A DNA stretch of 64,000 nt from Cepaea nemoralis (taxonomy: Eukaryota > Mollusca > Gastropoda > Stylommatophora > Helicidae), in the NCBI GenBank assembly GCA_014155875.1, contig JACEFZ010015048.1, positions 124,001 to 188,000 of the forward strand, read 5' to 3'. Below, piece by piece: positions 30,736 through 43,285 of this stretch. The first letter of the stretch is position 1. Each line of letters opens with the position of its first letter. Under the pieces are notes generated by a model that saw only the letters and a program-made list of their open reading frames with translations, was not told where the DNA came from and did no database searches. The position numbers and the translations under genes were made by a program.

Positions 30736-32765
30736 GTCACTTGAACACCTTTCATCCTAAACAGTTGTCACTTTAACACATTTATTTCAGTTGTCACTTG
30801 AATACCTTTCATTCCATACAGTTGTCACTTTAAAACTATTATTTCAGTTCTCACTTGAACACCTTTCACCCCAAACAATTGTCACTTGAACACCTTTCAT
30901 CCCAAACAGTTGTGACTTGAACACCTTTCATCCCAAACAGTTGTCACTTGAACACCTTTCATCCCAATCAATTGTCACTTTAAAATCTTTTATTTGTCAC
31001 TGCAGTATGTTTCATCACAAAAATTTATCACTTTAATGTCTTCAACAGGTGTTCCTGTAACATCTTTTATTCCAAACATTTGTCAATACAACACTTTTCA
31101 CCCCAAACAGTTGTCACTTTAACATCTTTTATTCAAAACAGTTGTCATTTTAGCACCTTTATTTCAGTTATCACTTGAACACCTTTCATCCCAAACAGTT
31201 GTCACTTGAACAACTGTATTTCAGTTATCACTTGAACACCTTTCATCCCAAATAATTGTCACTTGAACACCTTTTATCCCAAGCAGTTGTCACTTGAACA
31301 CCTTTCATCCCAAACAGTTGTCACTTGAACAACTGTATTTCAGTTATCACTTGAACACCTTTCATCCCAAATAATTGTCACTTGAACACCTTTTATCCCA
31401 AGCAGTTGTCACTTGAACACCTTTCATCCCAAACAGTTGTCACTTGAACAACTGTATTTCAGTTATCACTTGAACACCTTTCATCCCAAATAATTGTCAC
31501 TTGAACACCTTTTATCCCAAGCAGTTGTCACTTGAACACCTTTCATCCCAAACAGTTGTCACTTTAACACCTTTATTTCAGTTGTCACTTGAATACCTTT
31601 CATCCCAAACAGTTTTCACTTTAACACTATTATTTCAGTTCTTACTTGAACCTTGAACACCTTTCATTCTAAACAAGTGTCACTTGAACACCTTTCATCC
31701 CAAACAGTTGTCACTTGAACACCTTTCATCCCAATCAATTGTCACTTTAACATCTATTTTTTGTCACTGCAATATGTTTCATCACAAAAAGTTATCACTT
31801 TAATGTCTTCAACAGGTGTTCCTGTAACATCTTTTATTCCAAACATTTGTCAATCCAACACCTTTCACCCCAAACAGTTGTCACTTTAACATCTTTTATT
31901 CAAAACAGTTATCATTTTAGCACCTTTATTTCAGTTGTCACTTAAACACCATTCATCCCAAACAGTTGTCACTTGAACACCTTTCATCCCAAACAGTTGT
32001 CACTTGAACACCTTTATTTCAGTTGTCACTTAAACACCTTTCATCCCAAACAATTGTCACTTGAGCACCTTTCATCAAAGACAGTTGTCACTTGAACACC
32101 TTTATTTCAGTTGTCACTTGAACACCTTTCATCCCAAACAATTGTCACTTGAACACCATTCATCCCAAACAGTTGTCACTTGAACACCTTTCATCCCAAA
32201 CAGTTGTCACTTGAACACTTTTATTTCACTTGTCACTTGAACACCTTTCATCCCAAACAATTGTCACTTGAACACCTTTCATCCCAAACAGTTGTCACTT
32301 TAACACCTTTATTTCAGTTGTCACTTGAACACCTTTCATCCCAAACAGTTGTCACTTGAACACCTTTATTTCAGTTGTCACTTGAACACTTTTCATGCCA
32401 AACAGTTGCCACTTTAACACCTTTCATCCCTAACAACTGTCACTTGAACACCTTTCATCCCAAACAGTTGTCACTTTAACACTATTATTTCAGTTCTCAC
32501 TTGAACACCTTTCATCCCAAACAATTGTCTCTTGAACACCTTTCATCCCAAACAGTTGTCACTTGAACACCTTTCATCCCAATCAATTGTCACTTTAAAA
32601 TCTTTTATTTGTCACTGCAGTATGTTTCATCACAAAAAGTTAAGACTTTAATGTCTTCAACGGGTGTTCCTGTAACATATTTTATTCCAAACATTTGTCA
32701 ATCCAACACCTTTCACCCCAAACAGTTGTCACTTTAACATATTTGATCTGAAAACAGTTATCACC
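30736..32765. repeat. minisatellite, 31 bp unit with higher-order structure
   Basis: The unit is TTGTCACTTGAACACCTTTC then ATCCCAAACAG, with inserted CTTTATTTCAG variants. A block beginning GTCACTGCAGTATGTTTCAT recurs at about 30995, 31770 and 32606, giving a higher-order period of about 780-840 bp. It directly abuts the 63 bp array. Confidence 0.92.
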
Positions 32766-32779
32766 ATAAATTAATAACC

Positions 32780-32960
32780 ATTTGTCACATCATCATCATG
32801 TGTTGTTTTCCCACAAACACCAGTATTCAGTGGAGTTGAACCTCTCGTCTTCAGCACCACTTTGTCCTTCCAACATCTTCTCCCTCTGTCTGCAACACCC
32901 TCTATCTTTCCAGTTGTCACAGCTTTCTCCAGACTCCACCAATCATACTGCGACCAAACG
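32780..32960 (-). mobile_element. LINE C-terminal fragment
   Basis: The minus strand encodes SLEKAVTTGKIEGVADRGRR, a common motif near the end of LINE ORF2 proteins. Nothing else of the element is left here. Confidence 0.55.
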
Positions 32961-33210
32961 GTGGCCATAGTCTTGGATTGATGCTTTGTCTTTTCACCTT
33001 TCCCATGCCTTGGAGTATTTTAGTTATACCCAGTGTTTGTAAAGTCCCACTAGTTATACCCGATGTTTGTAAAATCTCACTACACTTTGTGTGTGGGTCA
33101 AATTTGAAAAATGAAGTACATGACATGATCAACAAATATGCTAAACATTCATTTAATTAGTTACAATAGTCACTGCCATGGTCTAACATTGTTTTTGGGA
33201 AGCTGGAAAG
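32961..33210. other. no gene recognised
   Basis: Contains two short direct repeats of a segment with AGTTATACC and GTTTGTAAA (33020-33080), and a stretch (TTTGTGTGTGGGTCAAATTT) with a related, inverted copy near 33770. Confidence 0.4.
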
Positions 33211-33475
33211 TATAAATAAATAAATAAATGTTTGCATATCCTTTTACAGGACATTGCTGTCAACATCAGCATCTTTCAGCTGATTGTTGATTTCTTGGCA
33301 AGATTACGCTCAGTAGTTTGCCACTGCTTTCTGAGCGGCCGGCTCACACACCCCGTAAGTTACAGACACGATTCGAACGACTGCTGATTCTCGCCGTCGT
33401 CACGTTACTTACGAGAGTATACGAGATTACGGAGAAAAGTCGCTAACCTCTAGGCCAGGTAGCCGGCTAGCTGAA
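33211..33475 (-). mobile_element. tRNA-derived SINE, copy 1
   Basis: Read on the minus strand, an A-box-like GGCCTAGAGGTTAGCGAC (near 33455) and a B-box-like GTTCGAATCG (near 33375) are followed by a body with GGCAAACTACTGAGCG and GTCCTGTAAAAGGATATGCA, and an (ATTT)n tail. The body recurs at 46745-46952 and 56812-56996. Confidence 0.7.
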
Positions 33476-33935
33476 AAGTACCACTAAAGTATTCATTTTA
33501 TAAAAGGCGTTGGAAACGTCCACCACAGGCTTCAAGACATGACTGTACACATCTCTTCATATTGTTAAATATCTTCTGCATCTGTTATTTCCGTGTGTAT
33601 TGACCGCATTTCAAAACACTTGCTTAACCAGAAAAATTATTTCTTCCGTTAATAACACCATTCTGTTTTGAGTGCAAAGAATTACTCCAGCAGACAGACA
33701 GCCATTCGCTGCATCTTGCTTCACGATGGACTGTGGAGCACATGTTTTGATGACATCATGTACTTCATTTTTCAAATTTGTTCTACATACAAAGTGTAGT
33801 GAGACTTTACAAACACCCTTATACATGGTGCTGGCCCCATATTTGTATAGAGCAATCGGCACTTCATGAGTGACGTGATCAATATCACACGGTCTGTCTT
33901 TACTTCAGTGCCCATTTTCTGGTAGCTATTTTAGG
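33476..33935. other. no gene recognised
   Basis: Mixed-composition sequence with short open frames. It includes the inverted relative of 33060-33120 near 33740-33810. Confidence 0.4.
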
Positions 33936-33939
33936 CTGG

Positions 33940-34125
33940 GTCAGTCTGCCAGCCCAGGTCAATCTGCCAGCCCAGGTCAATCTGCCAGCCCAGGTCAATC
34001 TGCCAGCCCGGGTCAATCTGCCAGCCCGGGTCAATCTGCCAGCCGGGGTCAATCTGCCAGCCCGGGTCAATCTGCCAGCCGGGGTCAATCTGCCAGCCGG
34101 GGTCAATCTGCCAGCCGGGGTCAAT
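33940..34125. repeat. minisatellite, 18 bp unit, about 10 copies
   Basis: The unit is CAATCTGCCAGCCCAGGT, changing to CCCGGGT and CGGGGT forms from left to right. All frames are open because the unit is a multiple of three. Confidence 0.9.
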
Positions 34126-34449
34126 TATGTTTTGTTTCATCCCTACCTCTGGTTCCAAATGTTGCTGTATGTAGCCGGGGCGCAGTGTTGGGGTGAGCGC
34201 CCAACATTGCTTAAATACCCCAATGGCTCGTGAATACATAACCTCTGCAGCAAAATTCCAACTCCTGGCCTTCACGTGGCGGAACTGTTTAACTAACAGG
34301 AGAAGGGGCGACGGCGAGTCTCTGGCGCCGGAAAATAACCAGTATGCTCTAGATGTGTATACACATACATGCATGTGCAGACACGTGTGTGCGCGCGTAC
34401 ACATCTACACTCGAGTGAGACCACAGTCTGCTCTAGCAAAGGAAAGGTG

Positions 34450-37400
34450 CTGAAGACGGAGGCAACCAGCCAGGAGGCGCACCACAGAAATCAGGATGCC
34501 ACGCAATCACGCAAAATGGAATATGTCGACTACTGCTAAATGTTATGGTGCTCGCCCTGCTTTGGACCCCCAGGCAGGTGCAGTGCCGGGCCCTATGTCT
34601 CGAAAGGGTCCAACCACAACTACTGGAGGTCCTTCTCAGATGTCCTGTGGAGCCAGGGGACATGAGAATAGGACGGCTGGCCATACTAAACAAAGACTTA
34701 AAATAATGCACTGGAATGCGGAGGGAGTCAGCAACAAAAAAAAAATAGAATTAGAAAACATCTTGGACCAAGAAAAAGTAAGCATATGTTGCTTGCAAGA
34801 AACTCACCTCAACGAAAATATAGCCTTCAAAATCAGAGGCTACCAGTGTTACCGATCTGACCGAAAGGACAGGCGAAAGGGTGGTATACTGACACTTGTA
34901 AAAAATAACATCACTGCTTCCCAAATCGAAGTCTACATGGAAGGGGCTGAGTATCAGACACTTAAACTTAAGACAGGCTAATACAGACCTACATCTGATC
35001 AATTACTACTGTCCAAGTGACCGCCCACAGGCACTGGACACACTACCATTAACAGAAAAAATGATTGTGTGTGGCGATTTCAACAGCCACTCGCAGAGTT
35101 GGGGCTATGATCACATGGACCAGAGAGGAGAGAGACTGGAAGACTGGCAGGATGAGAATAGATTCATCTTGATTAACAAGCCGTCCGACCCACATACTTT
35201 CTACTCGAGATCATGGCTACTACAACTACACCTGACCTGGCTTTTCATTCACCAGACCTGGAGTTTAACATTACACGAATTGTTGGGAAACAACTTGGTG
35301 GCAGTGACCATCGGCCAGTCTTTCTAACTGTAGAAAATGAGCTTGTAAGTGAAAGCAGCACCCTCTCGAGGTGGAACTACAAGAAAGCAGACTGGGCAAT
35401 GTACAAGCATCGCACCAGCAAACTGGTTAGAAACCTGAACACTGAGAAAGACATAAATAAAGTAGTTGAAGAGTTTGGGAAATGCATACTACAGGCAGCA
35501 CGAGAAACAGTACCAAGAGGAGCCCGTAAACAATATAAACCCTACTGGAGTAGTGAACTGGAACAGTTGCATAATGATGTGGAAGTGTGTAGAAAGCAAG
35601 CAGAGGCCACACCCAGCCAAGAGCACCACAATAAATTCCAGCACGCAAAAGCCAAATTTCAAAGGGCCAAGCTGCAGGCTAGACGGAAAAGCTGGCAGGA
35701 GAAAACGGAGTCTCTGAACTTTGAAAGAGACACAAGGAAATTGTGGAAGCTAATAAAACAACTTAACGATGAGGGCACAGGGAGAAACTCAAAAATTGCA
35801 CTACATAAAGATGGAAACATCTTAACAAGAAAGCAAGCAGCTGACCATTTTGCGGACTCATTCGCACAAGGATAACAATATCAAAATTAGTCCAGAGAAA
35901 CAACAAGAGATTCGAGAGAAACGACAACATACAGGACAGAAGGAAATAGTACATGAGGTTCTGGAGGCACCCATCACAATCAGCGAACTGGAGCTAGCCA
36001 TATCAAAACTGAAAATGAGAAAGTCACCAGGAGCTGATGGTATCTCCAATGAAATGATCAGGAACCTAGGAACAGAGGCCAAAGCAAAGCTGTTGCAGAT
36101 CTTCAATAACAGCTGGACCTTAGGCAGTGTTCCACAAGCCTGGAGAGAAGCAATCATGATACCCCTCCTAAAATCAGGGAAAGATGGTTCCATTGCCTCT
36201 AGCTACAGACCAATTAGCCTCACCAGCTGTCTCTGCAAAACACTGGAGCGCATCATCAATCACAGACTGCAGTGGTACATTGAAAGTAAAAACATCCTTG
36301 TGCCACAGCAGGCTGGCTTTAGGCAGTGCTACTCTACGGAAGATCAGACAACCTACCTCTCTCAAGAAATTGAGGATGCATTCCAAGAGAAGAAGCTGGT
36401 GCTTGCGGCATGGATAGATCTGAAGAAAGCCTTTGACAAAGTCTGGAAAGAAGGTCTGATGAAGAAACTGAGAAACTGCAAAGTCAATGGAAGAATGTAC
36501 AAATGGGTGAAAGCATACTTGCACAACAGAAGAGCCCGAGTACAGATAGACGGACTCAAGAGCAAGAAAGTACTACTGCGTCACGGTGTTCCCCAGGGCG
36601 GAGTCTTGTCCCCCACACTTTTTCTAATCTTCATCAATGATCTTGTTGCTAATCTACCGCATGGAATTAAAGCGGCAATGTACGCCGATGACCTGGTTTT
36701 ATGGAGCACAAATGAACATGCATCAGTGGCCACCACTGCTACAAAGAGTTACATTTGCTTGCATGGGCAAATAGATGGTGTGTCAGCATAAACACTGACA
36801 AGTGCAGCACCACTCTATTTACCCTCTCTCCAAAACAAAAGGCAGGGATCATCCAGATAAATGGAACACCCCTAAGAGAAGATAAAGAACCAACATACCT
36901 TGGAGTAACATTTGATGGCAGGCTGACATGGAGAAAGCACATCAACAAAGCAGTAGAAAAGGCCAGAAGGAAAATAGCCATCCTGAGAAAGCTAAGTGGA
37001 ACCACATGGGGAGCCAGTGGGAAAATACTTAGCAAAGTTTATCAACAGAGCATACGACCACACCTGGAATACGGGTCAACTGCGTGGTGTTCGGCATCAA
37101 AAACCACACTACAAGAGCTGGACAAGGTGCAAAATCAAGCACTTAGAGTCACCACAGGAGGGATGAGATCAACCCCTATAGTGGAAATGGAGAAGATAGG
37201 GAGGACAAAAGCACTGAGTGAACGCAGAGATACGAAAACGCTAATACAAGCAGAAAAGTTCCTCAGCTTGCCAGGCCACTCTATGAAGAACAGATTTGAA
37301 AACCTAGCTATGGGGCGGTTGAAAAGAAGTAGTTTTATCCACCAGGCCAAACGACTCTGCAGAGAAACCACCGATCTGCCCACAGTTGGTATCCCCCTAA

Positions 37401-38340
37401 CAACTATTCCAGAGCGAACTCCATGGAAAGATGAGCATAGACTATCATTACAAATCCAGACAAAAGTGAGAGGAATATTTGACAAGGAAGAACAGAACAG
37501 TGTGCAGCGCAGAACAGCCACTCTCAGCTTCCTTGATGAAGAATACCCACAGGACCTCTGGATCCGAGTCTACACAGATGGGTCAGCACAAAATGCTGTT
37601 CGAAATGGCGGAGCGTGAGTGTACATAGAATACCCAAATAATACTAGGGACACAGCCAGAGTACCGACAGGAAAGTACTGCCATAACTATGATGCTGAAA
37701 TTGAGGCAATCAAGATAGCAACAGAGAAATTACTAAATACCAGCAATGGTACACAACCTGTGGTGCTATTGACAGATGCAAAATCAGTACTCGAGGCGCT
37801 CCTGTCTGGGAAATTGCCAGTACTAAGGACACTACTTTCTGAACTTAGCAGTCAGCATAAGGTCACCATACAGTGGATACCATCCCACTGTGGAGTACCC
37901 GGAAACGACAGAGCTGATCAATTGGCTAAGGAAGGAGCCAAAGAAGAACAGCCTGATGTGCCCGTTACATACCACCAAAAGAAAAGAATGATCAAATCAG
38001 TCAGAAAGCCACCAAAACCTGCTCAAGATGACTACCACGTTATGGACAGACCAGAACAAGTCATTATTCTGCGCCTCAGAACAGGACACAATAGATTACG
38101 CAACCACATGTATACAAAATTCAAGATTGGTGAAACAGCCATGTGCACATGTGGATTGGCGTCGCAGACAGCAGAGCACATACTCCAAGACTGCCCAAAA
38201 TATAACATATCTAGGCAAACCTTCTGGCCTAGAGAGACGACAGTGGAAGATAAACTCTATGGACCGCTGTGTGAACTGAAAAAGACAGTTCAATTCATAC
38301 AAGAGACAGCATTGCAGTTATAGACATATTTCAAGCGAAC
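34450..38340 (+). mobile_element. LINE with endonuclease, reverse transcriptase and RNase H (I/Nimb-like), near full length but broken
   Basis: In order: apurinic-type endonuclease (MHWNAEGVSN, CCLQETHL, VCGDFNSHSQSWG, GSDHRPVF), reverse transcriptase (KSPGADGISNEM, YRPISLTSCLCK, AWIDLKKAFDKVW, HGVPQGGVLSPTLF, MYADDLVLW), RNase H (VYTDGSA, YDAEIEAI, LLTDAKSVLEAL, WIPSHCGVPGNDRAD) and a C-terminal CxC-x(8)-H-x(4)-C knuckle. The presence of RNase H places it in the I superfamily, most like Nimb elements. Breaks occur near 34980, 35210, 35870 and 36740, and a TGA at 37616-37618 lies within the RNase H frame, so the copy is inactive. An AAG-rich tail follows at about 38335-38365. The 5' limit is approximate. 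Confidence 0.88.
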
Positions 38341-38439
38341 GAAAGAAGAAGAGGAAGAAGTACATCGTAGATTTGCTATGGGAAGTCAGAGGTTAAACAA
38401 ATTAAAATGCTCAACACATGCCCACAAATGAGATTTAAT

Positions 38440-38830
38440 GTGAACCTCGGACCATTTTGCAATCACTACATAAGAAAGTCAGGCCTTGTGAGCTTCGGTG
38501 TTGGAGAAATATTCTTAGAATAACAGTGGGCCAAGAAGACAAAAGCCCACATTGTACGAGACCTGAACATAAACAGCAATAAGTCAGGGAAACAGAAACA
38601 CATTGGCCATATTAAACATCACATTGACTTGGAAAGACCAGTAGTGGGAGGCGTGGTTCCTGGACGAAAGAAACAGGAGTATGGCAGCACGGAGACTGGC
38701 ACAGGGCATTGCAGACACCTGGGGCATGAGGGTGGCTGGGGCATGGCAGCTGGCAGGAAATCGAGACAACTCTTTGGTGGGCCGTCATGGCGTGGACGTT
38801 CAGTAAAGGGTCTGCAACATGTTGACATAT
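38440..38830 (+). mobile_element. LINE 3' fragment (second family)
   Basis: The plus strand encodes, with frame changes, a segment like that near 50200-50520: a WRNILRI-type stretch, HIGHIKHHIDLERPVVGG, then a Cys-less tail ending near FSKGSAT. It belongs to a different LINE family from the one just upstream. Confidence 0.5.
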
Positions 38831-38934
38831 CAGTAGATGGAGATGGACTACCCTATCACGGTTGTGTAGTGTTGAATGCCGGACATAAAGAAAAAAAAAG
38901 TTAAAACAGGCAATAAGGCAATAAAAACATGCCC

Positions 38935-41026
38935 TCACCAGACTCCTCACCTTATAGTCTTGTGTACTCTACAACCCTCACCAGACATCTCACCTCATAG
39001 CCGTGTGTACTCTACAGCCCTCACCAGACACCTCACCTCATAGTCTTCTGTACTCTACAGCCCTCACCAGACATCTCACCTCATAGTCTTGTGTACTCTA
39101 CAACCATCACCAGACACCTCACCTCATAGTCTTGTGTACTCTACAAACCTCACCAGACACCTCAACTTATAGTCTTGTGTACTCTACAACCCTCACCAGA
39201 CACCTCACCTCATAGTCTTGTGTACTCTACAGTCCTCACGAGACATCTCACCTCATAGTCTTCTGTACTCTACAGCCCTCACCAGACACCTCACCTCATA
39301 GTCTTGTGTACTCTACAGCCCTCACCAGACACCTCACCTCATAGCCTTGTGTACTCTACAGCCCTCACCAGACACCTCACCTCATAGTCTTGTGTACTCT
39401 ACAGCCCTCACCAGACACCTCACATCATAGTCCTGTGTACTCTACCGCCCTCACCAGACATCTCACCTCATAGTCTTGTGTACTCTACAGCCCTCACCAG
39501 ACACCTCACCTCATAGTCTTGTGTACTCTACAGCCCTCACCAGACACCTCACCTCATAGCCTTGTGTACTCTACAGCCCTCACCAGACACCTCACCTCAT
39601 AGTCTTGTGTACTCTACAGCCCTCACCAGACACCTCACATCATAGTCCTGTGTACTCTACCGCCCTCACCAGACACCTCACCTCATAGTCTTGTGTACTC
39701 TACAGTCCTCACCAGACACCTCACCTCATAGTCTTCTGTACTCTACAGCCCTCACCAGACATCTCACCTCATAGTCTTGTGTACTCTACAGTCCTCACCA
39801 GACATCTCACCTCATAGTCTTCTGTACTCTACAGCCCTCACCAGACACCTCACCTCATAGTCTTCTGTACTCTACAGTCCTCACCAGACATCTCACCTCA
39901 TAGTCTTGTGTACTCTAGAGCCCTCACCAGACATCTCACCTCATAGTCTTGTGTACTCTACCGCCCTCACCAGACATCTCACCTCATAGTCTTGTGTACT
40001 CTACAGCCCTCACCAGACATCTCACCTCATAGTCTTGTGTACTCTACCGCCCTCACCAGATATCTCACCTCATAGTCTTGTGTACTCTACAGCCCTCACC
40101 AGACACCTCACCTCATAGTCTTGTGTACTCTACAGTCCTCACCAGACACCTCACCTCATAGTCTTGTGTACTCTACAGTCCTCACCAGACACCTCACCTC
40201 ATAGTCTTGTGTACTCTACAGTCCTCACCAGACACCTCACCTCATAGTCTTGTGTACTCTACAACCCTCACCAGACATCTCACCTCATAGTCTTGTGTAC
40301 TCTACAGCCCTCACCAGACACCTCACCTCATAGTCTTGTGTACTCTACAGTCCTCACCAGACATCTCACCTCATAGTCTTGTGTACTCTACAGCCCTCAC
40401 CAGACACCTCACCTCATAGTCTTGTGTACTCTACAGCCCTCACCAGACATCTCACCTCATAGTCTTGTGTACTCTACAGCCCCTCACCAGACATCTCACC
40501 TCATAGTCTTGTGTACTCTACAGCCCTCACCAGACATCTCACCTCATAGTCTTGTGTACTCTACAGCCCTCACCAGACACCTCACCTCATAGTCTTGTGT
40601 ACTCTACAGCCCTCACCAGACATCTCACCTCATAGTCTTGTGTACTCTACAGCCCTCACCAGACATCTCACCTCATAGTCTTGTGTACTCTACAGCCCTC
40701 ACCAGACACTCACCTCATAGTCTTGTGTACTCTACAGCCCTCACCAGACACCTCACCTCATAGTCTTGTGTACTCTACAGCCCTCACCAGACATCTCACC
40801 TCATAGTCTTGTGTACTCTACAGCCCTCACCAGACATCTCACCTCATAGTCTTGTGTACCTACAGCCCTCACACATCCACTCATAGCTTGGTACTCTACA
40901 GCGTCCCGACACCTCACTCATAGTCTCGTGTACTCTACAGCCATCACCAGACATCTCACCTCATAGTCTTGTGTACTCTACAGCCATCACCAGACACCTC
41001 ACCTCATAGTCTTGTGTACTCTACAG
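38935..41026. repeat. minisatellite, 43 bp unit, about 48 copies
   Basis: The unit is CTCACCAGACACCTCACCTC, ATAGTCTTGTGTACTCTACA, GCC, with T/C variants. One unit near 40860-40920 is degraded. The array ends exactly at the inferred splice acceptor of the exon at 41027, and each unit contains the same TGTACTCTACAG. Confidence 0.95.
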
Positions 41027-41109
41027 CCGACTGTTGCAGAGTTTGACCACCGCTTTCTGGTATACACCATGCTGGTGGAGAAGAATGCTGGGATTTTTAA
41101 GCTGGACAG
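41027..41109 (+). CDS. internal exon of an unidentified plus-strand host gene
   Basis: An acceptor-like TACTCTACAG ends at 41026 and a GTTAGT donor starts at 41110. The 83 bases are open in phase 0 and encode PTVAEFDHRFLVYTMLVEKN then AGIFKLDR, with two bases left over. A second possible acceptor, CTGTTGCAG, would start the exon at 41040 in the same frame. The phase does not match the next exon at 43101, so a further exon, or an indel, lies between. The family is not recognised. Confidence 0.5.
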
Positions 41110-41137
41110 GTTAGTTGTGTGGGTGTGTTTTTGTGAT

Positions 41138-41182
<45 letters not shown>

Positions 41183-41570
41183 ATGTGTGTATGGGTGTAT
41201 GCATCTGCATATCAATTTAAGCCTTTCGTGTTTTTCTTCAAGGAGTGTGTCATTCGTTGTCTTGTTCGTCTATGGTATTCTTAGGATATTTCACTAAAAT
41301 ATTTCACAATATGTGTTGTCGGCTTGTCTGTTTGTTGTACACACACACGTACACAAGTAACGGTTGTGTAAATCGTGTCTGATTGTTGTAAACACACGTC
41401 TACAAGTAACGGATTAGTAAATCGTTTCAATCTTTGTTTCACTGCGTTTGATAGATTTTATTAGTGAGTATATTCTCCATCTTTGAATGAATGCCCGAAC
41501 AGTTAGGCAAGGAATGATAGCACAAAGGGAAAGACAATGAAAGACAAGAAATAAATACATATATTAAATT
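41110..41570. other. intron with (TG)n tract, nothing recognised
   Basis: A (TG)n microsatellite occurs near 41140-41180 and a diverged direct repeat near 41330-41420 (CACACGT, ACAAGTAACGG). Confidence 0.5.
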
Positions 41571-41574
41571 CAAG

Positions 41575-42660
41575 GAATGAAGCCATACATAGAAAGACAA
41601 AGAATGAGAACATACACTGAATGAGAAGGAATGAATGCTAAGGAGAAGGAATAAATGCATAAACTTAAAGAGAAGCAGACATTGCATAAACTGAAACACA
41701 AGGAATAAATGCATAAGCTGAAAGATGAAACCATAAACGGAAACACAAGGAATGAACTCATAAACGTAGAGACAAGGAGAATACATGCAACAGAGGAAGG
41801 ATACCAGAGTAACGGTGCTTCAACGGAATGACTAGGAATGAGTGCATAAACGGAAATACAGGGAATGAATGCGTAAATGGACAGACAAAGATTGAATGCG
41901 TAAACGGAAAGACACGGAATGAATGCGTAAAGTGAAGACAAGGATTGAATGCGTAAACAGAAATACAGGGAATGCATGCGTAAATGGACATAGAAGGATT
42001 GAATGCGTAAACTGAAATACAGGGAATGAATGCGTAAAGGGACAGACAAGGAATGAATGCGTAAACGGAAAGACACGAAGTGAATGCGTAAAGTGAAGAC
42101 AGGGATTGATTGCGTAAATGGAAATACATGGAAAGAATTCGTAAAGGGACTGACAAGGAATGAATGCGTAAACGGAAAGACACGAAGTGAATGCGTAAAG
42201 TGAAGACAGGGATTGATTGCGTAAATGGAAATACATGGAAAGAATTCGTAAAGGGACTGACAAGGATTGAATGCGTAAACGGAAAAACAGGGAATTAATG
42301 AAAAATGGAGAAACGAGGATTGAATGTAACAGAATGACAGGGAATGAGTGCGTAAACTGATAGACAGGGAATGAGTGCGTAAACTGATAGACAGGGAATG
42401 AGTGCGTAAACTGATAGACAGGGAATGAGTGCGTAAACTGATAGACAGGGAATGAGTGCGTAAACTGATAGACAGGGAATGAATGCGTAAACAGAAAGGC
42501 GCGGAATGAATGCATCCGTGGAAAGACAAGAAAAGAATGCTTGAACTCAAAAACGAGCAATGTATGCATTAACGAGTAGACGTGGAATGGTTGGATCCGT
42601 GAACAGACATTCACTGAATGCACCAACGAACAGAGAAAGTATGACGGCACCAACCAACAG
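41575..42660. repeat. degenerate minisatellite, about 27 to 31 bp units
   Basis: The core is GAATGAATGCGTAAACGGAAAGACA with many variants. At 42330-42480 it becomes a regular 27 bp unit (TGATAGACAGGGAATGAGTG then CGTAAAC). Minus-strand open frames across it are composition artefacts. Confidence 0.85.
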
Positions 42661-42839
42661 AGGAAGAACTGAATGCTTGTGTAAAGGATTATTTCAATGA
42701 CTCATGGACACTCCTAGAAAGACCAGTCTCTTCCCTTAGATGGCAGAAGGAGAACCTCAGGCCGTTGCACGAAACTGAAGCACATAGATCACACACGGGT
42801 AACATCAGGTTAATGCACGAATCTGAATAAATATATGAA

Positions 42840-43062
42840 AAGAGTGAGTGAGTGAGTGAGTGTGTGAGTGAGTGAGTGAGTGATTGAGTGAGTGAGTGAG
42901 GTGAGTGAGTGAGTGAGTCAGTCAGTCAGTCAGTTAGTTAGTCAGTCAGTCAGTCAATGAGTCAGTCAGTCAGTCAGTCAGTCAGTCAGTCAGTGAAAGA
43001 TTGATTGATTAATGGATGGATGAATGAATGACTAAATGAAAGAATGAATGAATGAATGAAAC
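42840..43062. repeat. tetranucleotide microsatellite, (GAGT)n to (CAGT)n to (GAAT)n
   Basis: The tract changes motif in steps from GAGT to CAGT/TAGT and then GATT/GAAT, each differing by one base. Confidence 0.95.
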
Positions 43063-43100
43063 ATGCACATCTAACACCTGTTGATGTCTATCTGTTACAG

Positions 43101-43285
43101 CGTTAAGCACCGGTGTCACGTTCGACAGTGTTAACGACGTCACCAAATTTGTGTACCCTGACGATGATAACACAAACTACAAGGAAGCAGATTACAACGA
43201 GCTTCGTGCTATGGTCAAAGGGCTGTCCGAGTCCTCCGACATGGAAAAAGATTGGGACCCAAATCTGATGATGGAACCAGAAGAA
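43101..43285 (+). CDS. host exon, left part, split by a LINE insertion
   Basis: Follows a CTATCTGTTACAG acceptor and is open from TTA at 43103. It encodes LSTGVTFDSVNDVTKFVYPD, an acidic stretch and MVKGLSESSDMEKDWD, ending in MMEPEE. No donor precedes the LINE that begins at 43286. The same frame resumes at 44888 after the LINE. The host gene is not recognised. Confidence 0.6.

Noticed and set aside
33360..33460. A functional tRNA gene
   Set aside because: A- and B-box-like motifs are present, but the body matches other dispersed copies and no complete cloverleaf was found, so it is a SINE head.
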